Assembly (NCBI GenBank): GCA_947463125.1
Contig: CANHQZ010000001.1
Span: forward strand, 62,001-126,000
DNA: 64,000 nucleotides
Direction of reading: 5' to 3'
Origin: Flavobacteriales bacterium
GTDB taxonomy: Bacteria > Bacteroidota > Bacteroidia > NS11-12g > UBA955
The notes under the pieces were generated by a model. That model ran no database searches, was not told where the DNA came from, and was given only the letters and a program-made list of their open reading frames with translations. Of this stretch, positions 26,096 to 35,399 are shown piece by piece (within the stretch, counting starts at the first letter, position 1; each line of letters opens with the position of its first letter). The translations under genes were made by a program, and so were the position numbers.

Positions 26096-27193
26096 GCCAT
26101 GGAGAACTTTTCCCTCATGACAGATTAAACATCCCGCCACTATCTCATCCGCAAGATCCAAAACCAACTCCGATTTCGGGGCAATCAGCTTCATCAATTC
26201 CACGAGGTTTTTTGCGAATAATTCACTGGCGTTAATGGGCAATTCAGCGGCCATATTGCCTGCTCCTACGATGCGAACTCCATTCTGATCTACTACCTCA
26301 TAAGGCTTGGTGTAAACACAGTTACCTCCCTGTTCGGCGGCCATATCAATCAATACAGACCCGGGCTTCATCATACCTACCTGTTCTTCGTCAACCAGAA
26401 TCGGTGCTTTGCGTCCGGGGACCAACGCAGTGGTGATAACCAAATCAGCCTGTGCTAAGGATTTATTAACAGCTTCACGCTGTTTTGCGCGGTACTCTTC
26501 AGTTGCTTCCTTGGCATAACCTCCTTCTGAGCCTACTTCTGCACCTTTAACTTCAATAAACTTACCTCCCAAAGATTCTACCTGCTCTTTGGTTTCGGGG
26601 CGAACATCCGTGGCTTCCACAACGGCACCCAGTCTTTTTGCGGTAGCAATGGCCTGTAATCCAGCAACGCCTACTCCAAAAATCAAAACGCGGGCCGGGG
26701 TGATGGTTCCGGCGGCTGTCATCAGTAAAGGGAAAATCTTGTCCAAATGACCTGCCCCTTTGATCACTGCCATATAGCCTGCCAGGTTGGATTGTGAACT
26801 GAGTACATCCATCGCCTGCGCCCTGGAAATACGCGGTATTGCATCCAATGAAATGGCGGATATCTTTTTTGCGTTTAGTGCAGAAACCATATCGGAATTG
26901 CTGCGGTGATAGAGCAAACTGCAAAGAAGACAACCTTCCGGCAGGGCAGTGATTTCCTCTGCTGTTGGCGGATTAATTTTCATAACAATCCGCGCACCTG
27001 CGAGTACATCTTTTTGGCTGCCAACAGAGGCACCGGCATCTGTGTATTGTTGGTCGCTGAACCAGCTGCCTGTGCCGGCCCCTGTTTCAACAGAAACTTC
27101 CAAACCTTGCTTAACCCAGGCGGCTGCCACCTGGGGCGAAACGGCAACCCTGTGCTCACGCTCGCGGGTTTCTTTTATTATTGCTATCTTCAC
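26090..27193 (-). CDS. pntAA: NAD(P) transhydrogenase, alpha subunit NAD-binding part (alpha-1)
   Basis: 367 residues; the soluble, NAD(H)-binding domain I that carries hydride to PntB. Starts KIAIIKETREREHRVAVSP, the alanine dehydrogenase/PntA signature, followed by KINPPTAEE, the nucleotide fold ITPARVLIFGVGVAGLQAIATAKRLGA with G.G..G (about 172-183) and ATDVRPETKEQVESLGG. The C-terminal part (AAEQGGNCVYTKP, VRIVGAGNMAAELP) is complete, so the inserted gene downstream lies between, not inside, the subunit genes. The start is a GTG at 27193, the only one placing M before KIAIIKE. Confidence 0.95.
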   Translation of the reverse strand: MKIAIIKETREREHRVAVSPQVAAAWVKQGLEVSVETGAGTGSWFSDQQYTDAGASVGSQKDVLAGARIVMKINPPTAEEITALPEGCLLCSLLYHRSNSDMVSALNAKKISAISLDAIPRISRAQAMDVLSSQSNLAGYMAVIKGAGHLDKIFPLLMTAAGTITPARVLIFGVGVAGLQAIATAKRLGAVVEATDVRPETKEQVESLGGKFIEVKGAEVGSEGGYAKEATEEYRAKQREAVNKSLAQADLVITTALVPGRKAPILVDEEQVGMMKPGSVLIDMAAEQGGNCVYTKPYEVVDQNGVRIVGAGNMAAELPINASELFAKNLVELMKLIAPKSELVLDLADEIVAGCLICHEGKVLHGV

Positions 27194-27290
27194 AACAGTT
27201 ATGAATAACCATTGCGAATGTAGGTATTTGCTTATGGATTGTCAAATTATACGGGCTAATTAACCCGATATATTTATTAAGTTAAATTAT

Positions 27291-28592
27291 TTAATAATGC
27301 AGCAACGTAGCTGGAATACTGCCATTAATTTTAACGGTATAAAATCCTTTGGGAAGCACAGAAATTGAAACAGTTTCATTGGCATTTACACTGCGATTCA
27401 GCACACATCTTCCTGCACCGTCAAATACTTCCAGTTTTCCAGATAGCTTCACAGTTACCTCGCCATGACTGGGATTGGGATAGAAAAACAAATTCTCACG
27501 GGCAATTCCTTGCGTGGAAAGACCATACTGTATACTGATGGCATTGGGCGCCGTAGTATCATCCGATCCGAAATTATTGGTTGCAACCAATGATACATTG
27601 TACAATCCGGCCTGCCGGAAAACCACGCGGGGATTGCGACTGCTCGCGGAAGTTCCACCTACAAAAGAAACACCTGCAGTGGGTGTTATCTGCCAGTTTA
27701 AACTGGTGGCAAACGGTTGGCTTCTATCCGTAAAATTGAAAGTATCCACAGTTACGAATCCTGAGGTTTTACTGATACGGAAGCCTGCCCTGGGTCTCAA
27801 CGGACTCACTATCCCCAGATATTTATCGCGGTAGCGAATTTGATTGGCGGTAAAATTGCCTCCGTTTTCGGTACCGGTAATTTCCAGTACCGGAATCTTT
27901 TCATCTGCACTCAGCCATTTGTAGATTACCTGCCTGCGTGGAATGGGTACGCGACCAAACTGTGTAATTAGAGAATCTGTTCCATTGACCAATGTTTTTA
28001 CCCGCAAAACACTTGGATAGGTTTTGTATGGCGTGGTGATACTTCCCCAACCATCAACCACATTGGTTCTCACACCTGCTTGCACGAACGTGAGGATATT
28101 ACCCGGAATCACAAACCTGAAGTTATATGTTGAAACATCCGAATCTCCATATTTTAAGGGAAACTGATAGATTTCATCATCATCTTTATTCTGTGCTGCA
28201 AGCGGAAACCCCTGGTAAGAATAACCAATGCCTTCCTGCTTGAAAACGGTAGCGTTTTTGGTATAAAACGAATAAATATTTTTGAGCATAACCGGTCCTG
28301 CACCCAGACTATCCGCTGTTTTTAGGCCAATCTGATTAAAGAAATAGAGTAAATAGGGTGTACTGTTTGCTGCCGCATAACGATAGATATCCTGTCCGTT
28401 GGGAACAAGTTTGCTGTAATCCCATGTCTGAGAAGCCCCTTTTTGCTGAATATTTAAATTCACTCCTGCCGTTGCAACTGTCGAATAACGAAGGGTATCA
28501 TTTGCAGCGGGCATGGAAGTCTGTGTAATTGTTATCTGCGCATTTGCCATTCCAGAAAGTATGGCTGCAAGTGCTAATGCAATTATTCTCAT
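27291..28592 (-). CDS. T9SS-sorted secreted protein with PKD-like domain
   Basis: 433 residues from the ATG at 28592, chosen because MRIIALALAAILSGMANAQ is a signal peptide and a TACTTTTG promoter element sits just upstream; an open frame extends another 23 codons but has no signal. The N-terminal 260 residues match no family I know. A PKD-like module follows (about 280-360, TDRSQPFATSLNWQITP ... FRQAGLYNVSLVATNNFG). The end is a T9SS type A sorting domain (LFFYPNPSHGEVTVKL ... GFYTVKING). Secreted to or through the outer membrane; role unknown. Divergent from the GNAT gene. Confidence 0.8.
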   Translation of the reverse strand: MRIIALALAAILSGMANAQITITQTSMPAANDTLRYSTVATAGVNLNIQQKGASQTWDYSKLVPNGQDIYRYAAANSTPYLLYFFNQIGLKTADSLGAGPVMLKNIYSFYTKNATVFKQEGIGYSYQGFPLAAQNKDDDEIYQFPLKYGDSDVSTYNFRFVIPGNILTFVQAGVRTNVVDGWGSITTPYKTYPSVLRVKTLVNGTDSLITQFGRVPIPRRQVIYKWLSADEKIPVLEITGTENGGNFTANQIRYRDKYLGIVSPLRPRAGFRISKTSGFVTVDTFNFTDRSQPFATSLNWQITPTAGVSFVGGTSASSRNPRVVFRQAGLYNVSLVATNNFGSDDTTAPNAISIQYGLSTQGIARENLFFYPNPSHGEVTVKLSGKLEVFDGAGRCVLNRSVNANETVSISVLPKGFYTVKINGSIPATLLHY

Positions 28593-28601
28593 ATTTATAT
28601 T

Positions 28602-28609
28602 CAAAAGTA
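28602..28609 (-). promoter_or_regulatory. Predicted -7 element (TACTTTTG) for the T9SS gene at 28592
   Basis: Exact TAnnTTTG on the minus strand, 10 bases from the ATG. It lies one base from the oppositely oriented GAAATTTG (28611-28618) that would serve the GNAT gene. Confidence 0.5.
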
Positions 28610-28641
28610 CGAAATTTGCAGCAATCATATTCATTTTTACC

Positions 28642-29190
28642 GTGCATTCAGACAACATCATTATTCGCAGCTACCGAAACGAAGATGCTGCGGCCGTGCT
28701 CGGAATTTATGAATACTACATTTTAAATGGACCCTACACTTTTGAAATTACTGTACCGGAATTAGCAGTATTTAGTTCCAGACTTAGAGACATTTCAGCG
28801 AAGTTTCCGTTTTACGTTTTGGAAAAAGGGGGCTTGGTTTTAGGCTACGCCTATGCCTGCGCTCACCGCGAGCGTGCTGCCTATCGATGGGCCGTGGAAA
28901 CTTCCGTATATCTTGAGAAAGAATTTACCGGCAGTGGCTACGGTAAAATCCTGTATGGCAAACTTTTAAAAACCCTCAAGGACAGGCATTTTACACATGC
29001 TTTTGCTCTGATAGGGCTGCCCAATGAAAAAAGCATTCGTCTTCATAAATCCTGCGGTTTTACAGAACAAACCATACACCAAAAAGCCGGCTGGAAAAAT
29101 GGAAAATGGATAGATGTATGCTGGATGCGTGCACAACTTTCCGAACCTACTCAAACCCCTTCGGAGCCAATGTTTTGTCCATCTTCATAA
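28642..29190 (+). CDS. GNAT N-acetyltransferase, phosphinothricin acetyltransferase-like
   Basis: 182 residues from the GTG at 28642, chosen over earlier frame codons because the sequence upstream holds the divergent promoters and hydrophobic residues unlike GNAT. The fold is visible: IIIRSYRNEDAAAVLGIY (strand 1), YTFEIT, then the acetyl-CoA loop VYLEKEFTGSGYGKILY with the Q/R-x-x-G-x-G/A pattern as TGSGYG, and the ALIGLPNEKSIRLHKSCGF element (N and E for the acyl group). Pattern WKNGKWIDVCWMR at the end is characteristic of the PAT/YncA group, which acetylates phosphinothricin or methionine derivatives. No resistance context here, so the substrate stays open. Confidence 0.88.
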   Translation: MHSDNIIIRSYRNEDAAAVLGIYEYYILNGPYTFEITVPELAVFSSRLRDISAKFPFYVLEKGGLVLGYAYACAHRERAAYRWAVETSVYLEKEFTGSGYGKILYGKLLKTLKDRHFTHAFALIGLPNEKSIRLHKSCGFTEQTIHQKAGWKNGKWIDVCWMRAQLSEPTQTPSEPMFCPSS

Positions 29191-29251
29191 AACATCGGTT
29201 ATCGGCATTAAACACAATATCATCGATTTATTTTTTACCCTCGCTAAAATT

Positions 29252-29263
29252 TACGAATTTTGC
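29252..29263 (+). promoter_or_regulatory. Predicted -7 element (TACGAATTTTGC) for recJ
   Basis: Same TACGAAnTTTGC core as at hemW and the GNAT gene. A TTTT at 29231 could be the -33 element. It ends 5 bases before the recJ ATG. Confidence 0.45.
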
Positions 29264-29268
29264 AGGAT

Positions 29269-30966
29269 ATGGAATTTATCTGGCGTGCAAAACCCCTACC
29301 CTCCGAAGAAAAAGTTGCACGTCTTGCAGGGGAATTGAATATTCATCCCCACCTGTCAAGCATACTCATACAGCGCGGTATAGAAACCTATCAGCAAGCT
29401 GAAAAATTCTTTCGCCCAAAAATCGAAGACCTGCATGACCCCTTCCTCATGCAGGACATGGAAAAAGCCATTGAGCGCATCGATAAAGCGATTGCCAATG
29501 GAGAAAAAATCATGGTCTTCGGCGATTATGATGTGGATGGAACCACAGCCGTAAGTATCGTTTACAGTTTTCTGCGAAACAGACATACAGGCGACATAGA
29601 CTACTATATACCGGACCGCTACAAGGAAGGCTACGGCATCAGCAAAATGGGCATAGATTATGCCGCCGAAAATGGCTTTGGACTGGTCATCGCGCTGGAT
29701 TGCGGAATCCGTTCCAACGACTTGATTGACTATGCCAACTCTAAAGGCGTAGATTTCATCATTTGTGATCACCATTTGCCCGGAAGCACCATTCCTAAGG
29801 CTGCAGCAATCCTGAATCCCAAGCGAAGCGACTGTGAATACCCGTACAAAGAACTATCCGGCGCCGGCATTGGTTTCAAATTGATTCAGGCATTCGCCGA
29901 AAAACACGGACTGCCCCTGGATTCCATCATGGAATACATTGACATGGTGGCTGTGAGCATTGCCAGCGACCTGGTAGATATACGCGGTGAAAACAGAACA
30001 CTGGCTTACTACGGACTGAAAAAAATCAATGAAAGTCCCTCTCTGGGAATACAGGCACTGCTTGAAGGATACCAGCAAAAAAGTTCACTGTCTATCTCCG
30101 ATATCGTTTTTGGAATAGGACCACGCATCAATGCGGCCGGAAGGATAGCCGATGCAAAAGCTGCTGTGGCTGTGCTGATTGAAAAAGACTTCAACACAGC
30201 CCGCAAGCTGGCAAAAGTGCTTCAGGACAGAAACCATGAACGCAAAGAGCTCGATAATGACATCACCCGAGAAGCCATTTCCCTGGTGGAAACCAGCCCG
30301 GCATTGCTTGCAAAGAAAAGTACAGTTCTGTTCGGAAATCAGTGGCATAAAGGGGTTATTGGAATTGTAGCAAGCAGGCTCGTAGAACAGTTTTACAAGC
30401 CTACCATTGTTTTTTCAGAGAATGACGGCATGCTGACCGGCTCCGCACGCAGTGTAAAAGATTTTGATATTCATGAGGCCATTGGTGCCTGCAGCGATGT
30501 GGTGGAGCAGTACGGCGGACATAAATATGCGGCCGGTTTGTCCATACGCACCGAAAATTTTGAAGAATTTGCAAAGCGTTTTGAAGATATTGTCAGGCAG
30601 AAAGCCGATGGTGTGCCAACCTTGCCTGAAATTGAATACGATTTACAGATTGCGCTCAGCGATATCAATACAAACATGTTGAATATCGTAAACCAAATGG
30701 CTCCTTTTGGACCCGGCAACATGATTCCGGTCTTCCGCAGCAATAATCTGCATTCCAACGGCACTGCAAGGGTACTCAAAGACAAGCACCTGAAGATGAT
30801 GGTTCACCAGCAAGGTTTAGGGCTCGACAGCATTGGTTTTGGCATGAGCCACCATATTCACACCGTTAGCAACCGGCAGGTATTCAGTGCCTGTTATTGT
30901 ATTGAAGAAAACACCTTTAACGGAAGAACCAACATTCAGTTAAAATTAAAAGATGTAAAGGCCTAA
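29269..30966 (+). CDS. recJ: Single-stranded-DNA-specific exonuclease RecJ
   Basis: 5'-3' exonuclease on single-stranded DNA used in recombination and mismatch repair. 565 residues from the ATG at 29269 (MEFIWRAKPLPSEEK; a TTG further upstream is part of the promoter). The DHH motifs are complete: GDYDVDGTTAVS (about 86-96, Mn-binding DYD.DG), ALDCGIRS, ICDHHLPG, and the DHHA1 domain with SARSVKDFDIHEAIGAC and GGHKYAAG. Length fits. terC follows after 4 bases, probably in the same operon. Confidence 0.95.
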   Translation: MEFIWRAKPLPSEEKVARLAGELNIHPHLSSILIQRGIETYQQAEKFFRPKIEDLHDPFLMQDMEKAIERIDKAIANGEKIMVFGDYDVDGTTAVSIVYSFLRNRHTGDIDYYIPDRYKEGYGISKMGIDYAAENGFGLVIALDCGIRSNDLIDYANSKGVDFIICDHHLPGSTIPKAAAILNPKRSDCEYPYKELSGAGIGFKLIQAFAEKHGLPLDSIMEYIDMVAVSIASDLVDIRGENRTLAYYGLKKINESPSLGIQALLEGYQQKSSLSISDIVFGIGPRINAAGRIADAKAAVAVLIEKDFNTARKLAKVLQDRNHERKELDNDITREAISLVETSPALLAKKSTVLFGNQWHKGVIGIVASRLVEQFYKPTIVFSENDGMLTGSARSVKDFDIHEAIGACSDVVEQYGGHKYAAGLSIRTENFEEFAKRFEDIVRQKADGVPTLPEIEYDLQIALSDINTNMLNIVNQMAPFGPGNMIPVFRSNNLHSNGTARVLKDKHLKMMVHQQGLGLDSIGFGMSHHIHTVSNRQVFSACYCIEENTFNGRTNIQLKLKDVKA

Positions 30967-30970
30967 ATTT

Positions 30971-31732
30971 ATGGACATAGAAATAATTATTTCCATTCTG
31001 ACGCTGGTGCTGCTGGAAGCGGTGCTGGGTATTGACAATGTTATATTCATATCAATACTCGCAGCCAAACTACCAAAAGAACAACAACGCAAGGCACGAC
31101 GCATTGGTTTAATACTTGCCGGCGTTTTACGATTGGCTTTGTTGGGCCTGATTACCCTAATCATGCAACTGCAAGACCCGCTAATCACCTTGCTGGGTAA
31201 GGGCTTCACAGGCAAAGACCTCATACTGATCTCAGGTGGTTTGTTTTTGCTTTACAAGAGTGTTGCTGAAATTTATCACAAAACAGAAGGCGAATCCGGG
31301 GACATTTCATCCAAAATAAAGATTGCAGGTTTTTCGGCCGTGGTATTTCAAATTCTATTAATGGATTTGGTTTTTTCCGTTGACTCAATTATTACCGCCG
31401 TTGGCATGGTTAAAGAATTATGGGTAATGTATGTTGCAGTGATTTTATCGGTGGTTATGATGCTGTTTGCTGCAGGTCCTATCAGCAATTTTGTAAACAA
31501 ACACCCCGCATTCAAAATGCTGGCACTGGCATTTCTTCTGCTGATCGGATTTTCGCTGGTGGCAGAAGGTTGGGGACTGGAGATCCCCAAAGGATACATT
31601 TATTTCGCCATGGCTTTTTCTTTCCTGGTGGATATACTTCAAATGCGCATGCACCGCAAACCACAACCACCGGCAGAACTCAGGGAACATTACAAACCCG
31701 GAGAGGAAAATTTGCCCAAGGATATGATTTAA
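30971..31732 (+). CDS. TerC family integral membrane protein
   Basis: 253 residues with about seven membrane helices. It carries the two TerC halves, each with a conserved aspartate motif: LEAVLGIDNVIFISILA (about 14-30) and MDLVFSVDSIITAVGMV (about 136-152). TerC proteins are linked to metal (Mn, tellurite) homeostasis and are now thought to be manganese exporters or metal insertion partners for secreted enzymes; there is no ter operon here, so the name TerC does not imply tellurite resistance. Sits 4 bases after recJ and is followed directly by the aminotransferase gene. Confidence 0.9.
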   Translation: MDIEIIISILTLVLLEAVLGIDNVIFISILAAKLPKEQQRKARRIGLILAGVLRLALLGLITLIMQLQDPLITLLGKGFTGKDLILISGGLFLLYKSVAEIYHKTEGESGDISSKIKIAGFSAVVFQILLMDLVFSVDSIITAVGMVKELWVMYVAVILSVVMMLFAAGPISNFVNKHPAFKMLALAFLLLIGFSLVAEGWGLEIPKGYIYFAMAFSFLVDILQMRMHRKPQPPAELREHYKPGEENLPKDMI

Positions 31733-31733
31733 A

Positions 31734-33011
31734 ATGATAAATTGCGGCATGCAGCGCCGCGATTTTCTTTCCGGTTCCCTGGCCCTGGCCGGGACAGCCC
31801 TAATCTCACCCCGTTTAACAGCCAATGAACTGCCTTCGCCACCCGATTGGGACCAAGGAGTGACGGATGAAAATTACTGGAACGCAGTCAGGGCTTTTTA
31901 TACCAGACCCGAAGGTTTTATAAATCTGGAAAACGGCTATTTCAGCCACCAGCCGGCTTCCACAATGGCTTCCCATCAACAACGCGAAAAAGACATAAAT
32001 ACACGAACAAGCGTATTTATGCGAACAGAGCAACAAGCAGTTATAGAAAACGCGAGAGAGGCACTTGCTAACTTTCTGAAATGCGATACAGAAGAACTGG
32101 CATTGCTTCGCAATACAACGGAAGCCATGAATATTGTCATCATGGGCTTTCCATGGAAAAAAGGAGATGAAGTAGTACTGGGCAATCAGGATTACGGCAG
32201 CATGACAGAAGCGTTCCAACAGGCTGCCAAACGGTTTGGCATCGTACTGAAATACGCACAGGTTCCGCTCAGACCCCGCAACGAGGAGGATATTATAGAT
32301 GCTTATACACGCTTGTTTACGAGGAAAACCCGGATGGTGCATCTCACGCACCTAATCAATCTTTCCGGACAGGTAATTCCGGTTGCCAAAATTGCTGTAG
32401 AAGCCAAAAAACGCAATATTACCGTAGCTGTTGATTCTGCGCATGCTGTTGCACAGCTTGAATTTGGCATCCCGGATCTTCAGGCTGATTTTGTGGGTGC
32501 CAGTCTGCATAAATGGCTCTGCAATCCACTGGGTTCCGGCTTTTTGTGGATTAGAAAAGAATTTATACCCCAAATATGGCCCCTCATGGGCGACACATCA
32601 CAGCCAGTAAACAATATCCGAAAATTTGAACATGTAGGGACCCGCCCCATTCATACCCTGCAATGCATAGCGGATTCCATCGCATTTCACAATAAAATAG
32701 GAAGTGAACTAAAAGAAAAAAGACTGCGGTATATGATGCAATACTGGACCAGTAAGGTGGCCAAACAGCCGAAAGTACACATCAACACCCCATGGGAAGA
32801 CACAGCACGTTGCGGTGCCATTGCCAACGTTGCCATTGAGGGATATACCGCCGGCAAACTTGCAGAAGTCTTGTTTTCAAAATACCGCATTTTTACGGTG
32901 GCTATTGAGCATCCTGCCATTAATGGCATTCGAATTACACCCCACTTGAGTAATACCATTGAAGATTTGGATGCCTTGGTTAACGCCCTCACCGAAATAT
33001 CATCCGGCTGA
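31734..33011 (+). CDS. Exported aminotransferase class V (PLP-dependent), Tat signal
   Basis: 425 residues (ATG at 31734; a second ATG at 31749 gives MQRRDFLSGSLALAG, a cleaner Tat-type start). The RRDFL stretch followed by a hydrophobic region and a likely cleavage near SPRLTA suggests Tat export, which makes sense for a protein folded with a cofactor. The fold is the class V family: LLRNTTEAMNIVI, VDSAHAVAQLEF (the D and H contacting PLP), and the lysine of SLHKWLCNPLGSGFLW, K260, as the Schiff-base residue. It resembles isopenicillin N epimerase-like proteins of Bacteroidota, which are cysteine desulfurase-fold enzymes of undefined substrate. Confidence 0.85.
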   Translation: MINCGMQRRDFLSGSLALAGTALISPRLTANELPSPPDWDQGVTDENYWNAVRAFYTRPEGFINLENGYFSHQPASTMASHQQREKDINTRTSVFMRTEQQAVIENAREALANFLKCDTEELALLRNTTEAMNIVIMGFPWKKGDEVVLGNQDYGSMTEAFQQAAKRFGIVLKYAQVPLRPRNEEDIIDAYTRLFTRKTRMVHLTHLINLSGQVIPVAKIAVEAKKRNITVAVDSAHAVAQLEFGIPDLQADFVGASLHKWLCNPLGSGFLWIRKEFIPQIWPLMGDTSQPVNNIRKFEHVGTRPIHTLQCIADSIAFHNKIGSELKEKRLRYMMQYWTSKVAKQPKVHINTPWEDTARCGAIANVAIEGYTAGKLAEVLFSKYRIFTVAIEHPAINGIRITPHLSNTIEDLDALVNALTEISSG

Positions 33012-33063
33012 TTGATCTGGATCAGCCTTACTGCAAGTATTACATTCCTTCTTTGCGGCATCC

Positions 33064-33870
33064 ATGAATGTTGTACAAAAAACCATTGCCGTTACCGGTG
33101 CCGGAAATGGCATTGGCAGGGCGTTAACGCTGCATCTGCTCAATAAAGGAGCCCGTGTGGCCTGCATAGACAAAGATGAAGAAGGACTGCAGAAAACCGA
33201 AATGGAAGCGGGATCGCTGGCAGTAAGGCTTTCCTGCCATGCAGTTGACATTACAAATCGGGAAACGCTTCCCGGATTGGTGAATCAGATTCTGCATCAG
33301 CATGGTTGCATAGACGGGCTCATAAACAATGCCGGCGTAATTCAGCCATTCACTACCGTAAAAAATATTGAAATGAAAGACATCGAAAGGGTCATGAACA
33401 TTAACTTTTACGGAACCGTAAACATGATAAAGGCATTTTTGCCACACCTGTTGCCTCGCAACGAAGCCCATATTGTGAATGTATGCAGTATGGGTGGTTT
33501 TGTTCCTGTGCCTGGACAAGTATTTTACGGCGCTTCCAAAGCTGCTGTTAAACTGATGACTGAGGGCCTGCATTCTGAATTGAAAAATACAGGTATTGGC
33601 GTATCTGTTGCCTTTCCAGGCGCTGTAGCTACCGAAATTACATTACACTCCGGAGTTCCCCCGCCGGATATTCCGATTTCAAAAAAGAAAAATTACACCG
33701 CCATTTCTCCACAAAAAGCGGCTGAAGCCATTGTGAAAGGTATTGAGGACAATGCTTATCATATTTTCATAGGCAGCGATTCGAAATGGATGAACATGCT
33801 TTATCGCTTTAACCCCGAACTGGCTGCAAATATGATACAGCGAAAAATGCGTGATCTGTTGAAGCTGTAA
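33064..33870 (+). CDS. Short-chain dehydrogenase/reductase (classical SDR)
   Basis: 268 residues. The NAD(P)-binding TGAGNGIG is at 11-18, the NNAG at about 88-91, the catalytic S142, Y155 and K159 (YGASK) are all present, and PGAVATEI follows. The acidic D36 after strand 2 (VACIDKDEE) points to NAD(H) preference. The C-terminal part (IPISKKKNYTAISPQKAAEAIVKGIEDNAY) fits the SDR subgroup annotated as short-chain dehydrogenase without known substrate. Separate from the preceding gene by 52 bases that contain no clear promoter; a CTTTGC lies just upstream. Confidence 0.9.
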   Translation: MNVVQKTIAVTGAGNGIGRALTLHLLNKGARVACIDKDEEGLQKTEMEAGSLAVRLSCHAVDITNRETLPGLVNQILHQHGCIDGLINNAGVIQPFTTVKNIEMKDIERVMNINFYGTVNMIKAFLPHLLPRNEAHIVNVCSMGGFVPVPGQVFYGASKAAVKLMTEGLHSELKNTGIGVSVAFPGAVATEITLHSGVPPPDIPISKKKNYTAISPQKAAEAIVKGIEDNAYHIFIGSDSKWMNMLYRFNPELAANMIQRKMRDLLKL

Positions 33871-33875
33871 CCCCG

Positions 33876-35342
33876 TTACCTAACTTTTATAAATACACGC
33901 ACATCGTATATGCTATCCGAAGCCTGAAAATACCCCAGTTCTTTGTAATGCTTCAGTTTTCGCATATCCGACAACGTCATGGGCGCATCTCTGCGGGCGT
34001 GAAAATTATCCCATAAAACAACACAGCTATCCGGCATCCAGTCTTGTCCAGGCCGCTTATCAATACTCCATATATAGAACGTTTCAGCATCTTCCGGCTT
34101 TGCCCAGGGATCCAGTCCCAAACGGGCATTCAGCCATGGCATTTGGTGCAGCAAAACCTTGTCATTTAAACCCTGCGTCGCTATAAATTTCAAAGCAGCA
34201 TCCAGTTGCGGCTCGCCGGGAAAGGCCGCAACCGAGGGAGCCGACTCCCATGGATAGGGTGTTTTGTTTCCTGCATAGCTTCCCATTACAGATAAAATGA
34301 TGGCTATGGCAATAAAAACTCTTCTGATAATTTTCACATCAACCGACAAAAGCTTATCGGATGCATATTGTGCAAGCAATGCCGTGAGTGGTGCAGTAAG
34401 AAGAAAAACCCTGAGTAAACCGTGAGAACCGAAAGATCCTTTGTACCAGATCCATGAATGGGCCAGAAAAAAAGCAATAAACATGGGCGCCACCAGCCAA
34501 AAGCAAAATCTGCTTTTTTCTTCGGGTGTTTTTCTTTGAACCAGATAAACAACGTGCGCAAGCAGCCAGGCCAACGCCAGCGCCGATAATGCCGTAACTG
34601 CGATTCCCCATATCTGTCTTTGTGCCCGTAAATAATGCCAAAAGTCACCATGCTCGATTTGAAACCGATTTTCAATTTCTGCCTTGAAATAGGGGTTGTG
34701 TGTCAATATCCAAAATGGATCCCCGGAAAAAACTCCGCCTGCCAGACTCAGAGCCAGGGTGCCGGAGAATAGCCATATCAAAGGTTTCCAGCGACTGCGG
34801 ATTACAAAAAACAGGAGAACAACAGCCCACAGAATAATCCCTTCAGACCGGAAGAACGGAAACAGCGACACAAGGATAGCCGCAGGCACATAACGCAGTG
34901 ATGCCAGCCAGTAAAGGGCAAGACAAAGCACAAATGCATTTAAAGGCTCCGTAAGCGCGCTGATGGTATTCCCAAATACAACAGGCTGAAACAGGAAAAA
35001 CAATGAGGCTAGCCATGGCATTTTAAAATTCAGGCGACGCGCAGTTAAAAACAACAACCAGGCGCCGAAAGCCATGCAAAGAATGTTCATCACATAAATA
35101 CCTTCTATACCAAAACGGGCAAACGGAACAGCCATCAAGGTAAAAAAAGGCTTGCCCCACTGATCGGCAAACAATTCCGGATGCGCCGGCGCAAACCGCG
35201 CATATAAGTAATGATTCCAGCTATCCTGTCCACCTGCCGGCCATTCGGCATTTAACCAAAACAAGCATTGCAACAGTGAAGCCAAGCCAATAAAGAGAAG
35301 GGCAATAGCCGAATTCTGCAAATTGGGGCGCACCGACTTCAT
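33876..35342 (-). CDS. Multi-span membrane protein, GT-C glycosyltransferase-like
   Basis: 488 residues with about nine to ten hydrophobic segments (for example about 12-30, 90-115, 120-140, 155-180, 240-270, 275-300, 310-330, 345-362) and a soluble tail of about 120 residues. The first periplasmic loop GGQDSWNHYLYARF is of the kind that carries the acidic site of GT-C (PMT/ArnT-like) enzymes using lipid-linked sugars. The C-terminal tail ends with WDNFHARRDAPMTLSDMRK, also seen in such proteins. No sugar-related neighbours, so acceptor and donor are unknown; it may be a distant hypothetical 'glycosyltransferase family 39' member. Convergent with the SDR gene. Confidence 0.6.
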   Translation of the reverse strand: MKSVRPNLQNSAIALLFIGLASLLQCLFWLNAEWPAGGQDSWNHYLYARFAPAHPELFADQWGKPFFTLMAVPFARFGIEGIYVMNILCMAFGAWLLFLTARRLNFKMPWLASLFFLFQPVVFGNTISALTEPLNAFVLCLALYWLASLRYVPAAILVSLFPFFRSEGIILWAVVLLFFVIRSRWKPLIWLFSGTLALSLAGGVFSGDPFWILTHNPYFKAEIENRFQIEHGDFWHYLRAQRQIWGIAVTALSALALAWLLAHVVYLVQRKTPEEKSRFCFWLVAPMFIAFFLAHSWIWYKGSFGSHGLLRVFLLTAPLTALLAQYASDKLLSVDVKIIRRVFIAIAIILSVMGSYAGNKTPYPWESAPSVAAFPGEPQLDAALKFIATQGLNDKVLLHQMPWLNARLGLDPWAKPEDAETFYIWSIDKRPGQDWMPDSCVVLWDNFHARRDAPMTLSDMRKLKHYKELGYFQASDSIYDVRVFIKVR

Positions 35343-35399
35343 TTCACGTGCAATTACTGCAATTTGTTCGAAATAAAAGGAATAAGGCCCGAAAAATCA

